Shown piece by piece: positions 57,301 to 64,000 of a DNA stretch of 64,000 nucleotides (position 1 is its first letter; every line of letters begins with the position of its first letter). The notes beneath the pieces were generated by a model. It searched no databases, was not told the DNA's origin, and worked only from the letters and a program-made list of their open reading frames with translations. Source of the stretch: Owenia fusiformis (lineage: Eukaryota; Annelida; Polychaeta; Sabellida; Oweniidae); assembly GCA_903813345.2 (NCBI GenBank), contig CAIIXF020000001.1:17937915-18001914 (forward strand). Reading direction: 5' to 3'. Made by a program: the position numbers and the translations under genes.

Positions 57301-60300
57301 ATTAGAATTTTAATGTATGTCCACTAAATGTGAAATACATGCATATTTCGTATTATGTCAATTCTGGTAGCAATAGTATATTATTTAAAAAGTAATGTCA
57401 CTTAGGCAAATAATATATGGGATAATGCGCCACCCACCCATAGGAATATATAGTACATCTTATGTTAATAGCTCCATGCTAAGATCAAGGCTTCAGTTTT
57501 ATGGTTATTTACGCGCTAACATTTTCATTTTATATCTTTCAAATAGCATTTCCCAAATAAGTTGAACTTCCAAAAGACTTATTGGATTGGGCTAAACTGG
57601 AATATGTTGACCTGTTTCTGAAAATAGAATTATTCATGCATTTATGTGGTGTTATATGTGTTTTCTATGCAATTAAATTGAAGCACATTGTGATATTTCT
57701 AGGTCTTCTCCTTATTGGATTGAATATGCAGACTCGAACATTTTTTATGCTTTTAAGATGTTACATATGGAGTGGTATATGAAACATTGAACCATTTTAG
57801 CCTCTCGATAAATATTCACAATTTTAATTAATTATCACAGAATCAAAGTTTTTTTCTCGAAGTTTCTCATTTTATCGATTATTGTGTATATTTTTCATTT
57901 TCTCGAAACAAAAAAACATATTCTTTGATCGAAATAAGACATTACAAATGATACACTCTACTGGAACTTTATCCATGATGCAGTTGGACTATACCACACT
58001 GTCCCCCAAGATATTCAAAAATGAATTATAAGAAATATTTTCTGCTGGGCAGAAGCTGTAAAACGTGATACAATATAGCCTCTCCTCATAGCGCCACCTA
58101 TAGAATACTATAGAAAATATAAAGATTTGAATATTTTTATTTTCATGAGTGTGCTAGAGGTTCCAAATTTCCTCTCAAATAACACCATCTAGTCAATTAT
58201 GAATTTTTAAATATTGTATTAAGGTATCAGGTACCCGCGGGTAGTACTTCTTCCTAATTAGACCGGTAGTACAACATGATCATCAAAAATACCATAATGC
58301 AAATTACCCGAGCGACAATTCAATAGTTTTGGTACAAAAATGAAGATTTGCAATCAAAAGGTAATCAACTGTGCAAGGTCGTATTTTTTAATGTTAATTA
58401 AAGATAATAAAATCCACAATAAATGTCAGAAAACATTATAATAACTACTTCCCAAATAATCTTCTTTATAAAATGATACATTCGGTTCCTTTGCCAATTA
58501 AATCATTCAGAATTTTGATGAGAAATTAAGACGACAGTAGAAAAAATGTTTTATTTTCATTAATGGAAAGCTTTGATTTTGATTAAAAAAATATATCTTT
58601 AGATCAAGAATTCAGTCAGAAAATATGGTCAAAGATGATCTAAATGATTCAGATTTTCATCGAATTGCAAACAACTTTCTATACCTATAGACAACTATAA
58701 TTTCGGTGCTCTGGTATTTAATGAACTTTAGAAATAGTTTATTACAAAACGATCAGAAGTTAAATTATTAAGGTAATTCCAGACCAAAACCAAAAAATGA
58801 GAGAAATCTATGCTTATTTTTTTCTTAAAAATAGTAAGTAAACGTAAATAATCAAGACGTCGTACTGCTCTTGTTATTGTCTTTTTCAACATTGTCAATA
58901 TGTATTCATGAACACATTCGTTTTGTTGTTGCTGTTTAATTAAGCTTCTGTATATTCCACCATCTCCATTAGAACCTGCCTCACTCCCTCTATATACTAT
59001 ACAATGAACTACGGAATGGTTCATTGTATAAACATTTATATTTAAATTCATTGGAATTTAAATGTCAAATCTATTGAACTTTGCTACAGCGGCGGAGGGA
59101 TTTATACATGGCATCCAAATATGGTATCGCACTAATACTGTTGCTCCGCCCCCATACGTCAAGGTACACCCCGGCTGTCTCTGTTTATATAATTAATCCA
59201 GGATAAAACCACAAAGTGCTGATACTATTATAACTGCACCGAGTTATTTTTTAATATGAGAAGTAATCTTCGGTAATATTAGTCGCAAAACATCGACACC
59301 TTACTGAGCACCCGGTCAATTCCTCGATTTACGGATAATCTTCCTTCGTAATGAAGAGTCCATTATCAATGTTTTATTGGTCTAGTATATAGCTGTAGAA
59401 ACTAAATTAGATCTAAAAAAGTAGTTTCGACATTTATGGTGTTCCATATCATGTTTTCGTGTAATTTGTCAGGCCAGCGTCTTGTAAATGGAACAAACTG
59501 CTTGGCATCGGAATGTTTCTATACATGCAATGGAGACGTCTGTGTTTAATTAGAATCGCATCATTGAATGGTAAACAATGAGATTATGGGTGCTAGTACA
59601 TACGTAGCGTTTGGCTCGACAAGTCTCACAGAAAATAGTTCAAATATACAAATAAGAAAGATGATCCATGGAAAAAATCACCAATTTTAGTGAAACATAC
59701 CCGCAAGCCATAATTATTACCCACGGGGAAACGAAGGATTAAATATTCTTTCCTTTTCTATTATATGATATTAAATCGAACGACCATTCTATATAACCGT
59801 CAGTGACTGAATATAAGGAATATATTTCTGTTTCTTAATATATCATATGACCTAAATAGAGATCTTGATAAACGTAAGAAAAGCCTGAACAATATTAAAA
59901 AGAAATGCGGCTAAAAGAGTCTCAAACAGTATCGCATCAATTTTCAATTTATAAATCCATGTCGAAGTCTCTGTTAGATTATTCAGTACCAGAAACTGCA
60001 AATACTGAGGTGGCCTCACCATCTCTATGGTGGACAAATTTGATCTGAACCAAAAGTTATGTTCAGTGATTATCTGTATTGGGTTGATGTTATTTTGAGC
60101 GCGTGACGAAACTCTGATAAATCTGCTCGAGGACTGGAAGTCCAATAGGTAGCTATATTATTAATGACCAAGGGATTATCCCAATATTCGTGAACCAAAT
60201 TTAGGATGATCTGATCCTGTACTATATAATTGTGTTATTTGTATATTCAATCATTCATTATTTTCTGGAGGTGTCTGATAATTTTTGGGTGATTTTTTTC

Positions 60301-62129
60301 AATCCTGACAGTTTCTCTTTAAAAAAGAGAGAAAAACACTATATTTTAAATTTTTAGGAAATATTCTTTTATTTTGAGCAAAACTTGAATTTTCCGTAGA
60401 CTTGAAATTTTCCGTAGACGTAAAACTAAGTCTGCTTGCTGCAACCTTTTTTAAATCCACTTTGAGTACATGAAACACATCCAGGTATGTTATAAGCACG
60501 TTTACTCTTCTCGGATTTAAAATCGAGAAAAATTATTTTGTAACCTGCCCCGGAGGCTTTAATTAGAAATATCTCATCAGTCAAAGAAAAGCAAAAATAT
60601 ATTTAAGCCAACATATACTGAAAACGAATGTGAATTCTCAGAAATGAGATACCCGCGTGAACTTGATGCTCCATCGTACGATACAAACATTCACTTCATT
60701 ATATGTTAATATTAACTTCTCTTCTCACCTGTAGCATTACTGTTTTTCTCAAATCTATGTTTATCTTTATTGCCCTTCATTAAACTGATATGTATGTATA
60801 TTGTTTTATATAAAAACACAAACAATAATGTTGTTGTTTTATTACTATGCCATTAATCTCTTTGCAAGAACAATATATATGGAATGATACATGTTTGTAT
60901 TTAACCACTTTTTTATTGTTTTTATGTTTCAGGAAATTACTTCCAATATGTGTTAAAAGTAACCCATCTTCTCGACAGGAGCATCAACCCCTATAATATT
61001 ATCGGTATTATCAGTCTTATGTGCCATCATATAGAATTTAATGTCATCTATCGCGATCTTTCAAAGTCTCCTTTGTTTGTATTTAAGGTCTGGTGTCCTT
61101 TCCATAATAATGCAGGGAGAAGTAACTAACAATATTGCTTATCATTATCATGGTTTTTGGCATTAAGGTTTTTGGTCTATATGATATGACATGTAATGTA
61201 GCTGGTTAATATTATCTAACACAGTTTAGAATGAGGATTCAGCGATTTCATGTACTCACTTTTTGGTCATTCGACATTCACTTTGAAAATGAAAATTCAA
61301 AACTAAAATTCTGATTCCTCCATGGTGTTCAGTAAAGATAATTAATTGAAATAAGATATAACTTTTTTGGAGGGTTTCAAAAGAAATGTGCAAGAATATT
61401 ATCATCTTGATGTAAAATTAGAGAAAGGGAAAAGCGGAGAGAAATCCAACATTTATTTTGAGTGATGTGATATACACGTAAACTTTTTAAATATGCTCCA
61501 AAAAAGATTCGGGGTATATACATAATTTGTAGGTACCCCTGGCACATGACCTGCAATAAATTGTAATATTAAGAGTTTCAACAACCTTGTAATATTGTAA
61601 GTTGTAATCAACCAAAATTTCCTTTGTACAATTACAATATTGAGAGACCTAAACATGTTGTGTTTATGTCGTTTTGTTCCAATGATGTTCGGAAAGATGT
61701 TTCATTTCACTCTGGCAACATGATACCAAGAACAAAACATTGTGTTTGATGTGTTTTCTGAAACAATATAGAGAAAGGTATATAAATGTTTTTCAAATTA
61801 TATTGTTACCATTCGAAAGATGACCATTAAAATGACGATGTGTAAAAGTTTTAGATTTCTTATGACAGGTTTAAGAGAAACGTGTGTTCAAAAAGTTCTC
61901 CATATCGATACCACTCCTTTGTATTGTATTAATGTTCCTCTATAATTCTCTCTTAAAATTAGAGTATTTGTATCTTTCCTTTCCGGACACCCTATCACCA
62001 CATCTATCAGCAACCACTGCAGAATGTTCCAAAAGTATTCTTCAGGTTATCTCAAATACACGGGCATGGGTCGAAACATTTGTCCGCTGGGAGAGCATGC
62101 TATTTTTCATAAAACACTAAGAATTCTTT
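54319..62129. other. Intergenic, no gene recognised
   Basis: Nearly 8 kb of AT-rich DNA. Frames at 55252-55854, 56161-56378, 56768-57016, 57582-57782, 58728-59051 (-) and 59852-60145 (-) show no domains, and several overlap on opposite strands. A GC-richer spot at 59085-59190 has CTCCGCCCCC and a TATATAATT motif and might be regulatory. A fragment of the 53.2-kb hairpin lies at 60169-60185. Confidence 0.4.
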
Positions 62130-62385
62130 TCGAAAAAATAATGTTTAATTGTCCGCTGTGACGGAGCAGTTAAGAATTAAGATTTTAATAATATATGCTT
62201 TACAACAACACTTTAGAGAAATACGTTTACTTGTCATAATTTAGGAAATGAGTTTGACACGTTCTCTCCTCTATAAAGTGTAGTTTTTAAAAGAAATATA
62301 ATGAATCCTCAATTCTTAATTGTGTTTCACATTTGAAACTGCTCCGTCACAGCGGACACAAAAATTGAACATTAATCTTTATAAA
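62130..62385. mobile_element. Inverted-repeat element (GTCCGCTGTGACGGAGCAGT ends)
   Basis: GTCCGCTGTGACGGAGCAGT at 62151-62170 is repeated in exact inverse at about 62337-62356. Flanking AATGTTTAATT / AATTGAACATT extends the arms outward, and AATTAAGAATT-like strings extend them inward. Non-coding, about 250 bp. Confidence 0.75.
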
Positions 62386-64000
62386 AAAAATTAAATCACC
62401 AGTACTATATTGTCGAAGAAGTATATCTACGCAGTTATCCTTGGATTTTCCCAGGATATCTTTTACGTATAATTAGAATATAATTGATATTTGACTCGAG
62501 AGTCAATCACATCATCATTGCAACGATATTTTCAATAGTCCTCGATCTCATTTATCTAAAGACAGACTTGGGATCTTCAAAATAATACTAGAGCTATGCA
62601 AATGCATGGATGATAAACAACTTGATAATTCAATTTCCAAGAAAATATCTTACAACACTATTGAAGATGTAATAAGCAGTCTGAATCTCTAATTGGATTG
62701 TACTTAGCACATAGAACAACTCTTTGGTTATTTTAACTACAAAGCTAGTGATATTTCCCCACAAGACACGATTTATAGGACGAGACTGCCAACCTGTGAA
62801 ATGTCGTTATTTTCGCGGACATTTTGAAGTCATGTGACCAAGACAGCTTGACGTACATGCCCTTTGTTTAAGTTATTCTGGCGCCAAATTTAAAAGTTGA
62901 TATCGCAAACTTGCGACAATACAAAGTCGATTCAGAAGTTCTGATAAAAAACACTTTATATCCTTTTCTTAAGTGAAGATAATCACTTGAATTTTTTAAA
63001 CTATGTACATGATTTATATGCCTATACAACAGGGACTTTTCAGAATGATTGATTGATCACATTTGTTCTATCTCATGGTAGAGGCACTTGGTCCAGCACT
63101 TGAGCTCATATTGAACTTATATTCAAAAAACTAAATCCAAACAGCAATTTGTAGAATTAAACCTTGCCATGTGGTTGTGATCATTTAGTCAAAAGAAAAC
63201 TAAGTTTAAGCTTCACATATATTACCCTGTCCCGCTTTACGTTATTGAGGTTACCATGCAGCCATAACTTCAAAAATATTCCTTACCAGCATCTCGATTT
63301 TTGTAACTTATGTGGAAATAAATGACCCAGTTACTCTGTAAATATTGTGGAAAACGAATGACAAGGTTTTCAGTAATATCATTTTTATCAGAACTTCTGG
63401 AACGGCCCTTGTAGTTGATGTAAGCTCTAATCTGACATCACATGGTCTCGGTCACCCAAAGAAACAAGCACATAAATAACCTACCCAACAACTGGTTTGG
63501 CTTTTCTGAACAGAACAAGTATAACAAAGGCAGGAATGATTCAAATGTAATCAACAAGAATCTAAATTATTTGCTTTTCTTTAGTCTAACTAAGGCCAAA
63601 CCAAAGTAAAACTATACATTAGTATCACATTCATAGACAGTATTGGTTTTCCTTCGGTAGATAGGGAGTTCTCATTTTGAGAAGACGCCTTTCGCCATAG
63701 CATGCTCTTTCTTTAGAACCACATCTATTTTTTACATTCATACACAACAATTCAAATCATTCAAGAATGATATAGGCAAGACATAGACTGAAGTTTAATT
63801 GCGTTTAGAAGATGCACTTTGTGTCACCCTGTAGATGGGACTTGAATTTAACTAAGTGAAACACACAAATTCATTTTTGAACAATTTCTACATGTTTCAA
63901 TCTTTATATCATCAAACCACATTTTATTTTTAATCTCCACGCGATCATTAACTTTTGAATTTGACAACCAATGTTTATCATAAAAGCCCATATTTTTGGG
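62386..64000. other. Intergenic, nothing recognised
   Basis: AT-rich. CTGGCGCCAAATTT at 62878 resembles an E2F site. CACCCTGTAGAT at 63825 resembles a mariner-type end or the seed of miR-10 but is neither convincingly. Confidence 0.4.

Noticed and set aside
63825-63848. miR-10-like seed (ACCCTGTAGAT) in a Hox cluster
   Set aside because: Only 11 bases match. The rest of the mature sequence diverges, no hairpin partner is seen nearby, and CACCCTGTA also recurs as transposon-end-like sequence elsewhere in the window.

Overview
The window is AT-rich, gene-poor animal genomic DNA (spliced gene, LINE retrotransposon, many terminal-inverted-repeat elements). The only convincing host gene encodes a posterior Hox protein. 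Its homeodomains carry the [11 protein letters not shown]...VLENEF...RWEI..KL signature that I associate with Hox11/13 genes of Ambulacraria (echinoderms plus hemichordates). I therefore read the window as the 5' (posterior) part of an ambulacrarian Hox cluster. The sequence does not let me choose between a hemichordate and an echinoderm.

Layout. 1-26.9 kb: intergenic DNA with no convincing gene, holding a foldback element (1909-2518, TSD ATAAA), a TA-flanked mariner-like element (8819-10160), a promoter-like stretch (about 10.93-11.5 kb), a 60-bp palindromic tandem repeat (14.49-14.96 kb), two copies of a dispersed repeat (16.7 and 19.4 kb), and a family of about 370-550 bp repeats (20.7-24.5 kb) that includes an exact 370-bp tandem duplication. 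27.0-34.0 kb: the Hox11/13-type gene on the + strand. It has a probable small first coding exon (27367-27412), a main 5' exon (27746-28246) and a 4.3-kb intron. After these come two successive homeobox exons (32529-32791 and 32880-33151), each with its own 3' splice site in the same phase and its own stop codon.

34-64 kb: intergenic DNA dominated by mobile elements. These include foldback elements at 37693-37945 (TSD GTATT) and 38065-38614, and a TTAA-flanked element at 39217-39990. A large palindrome at 40002-42586 has a 5'-truncated LINE inserted in its left arm; the LINE has an intact reverse-transcriptase reading frame at 40270-41781. Further on are a 92-bp higher-order tandem array (45964-47725, interrupted by a 726-bp insert), a third copy of the dispersed repeat (48.5 kb, reversed), nested inverted repeats at 49.4-52.4 kb, a hairpin cluster at 53.15-53.71 kb, a small GTAGCCAG element at 54.2 kb that is related to one inside the Hox intron, and an inverted repeat at 62.1-62.4 kb.

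The main discovery candidate is the Hox gene. One 5' coding part can be spliced in frame to either of two homeodomains that differ at 11 of 60 positions, including a Phe-to-Tyr change at recognition-helix position 49. This would be one Hox locus encoding two alternative DNA-binding domains. A splice-donor-like site just after the first stop, and an AATAAA inside the second homeobox exon, suggest how the two forms could be made. RNA evidence is needed.
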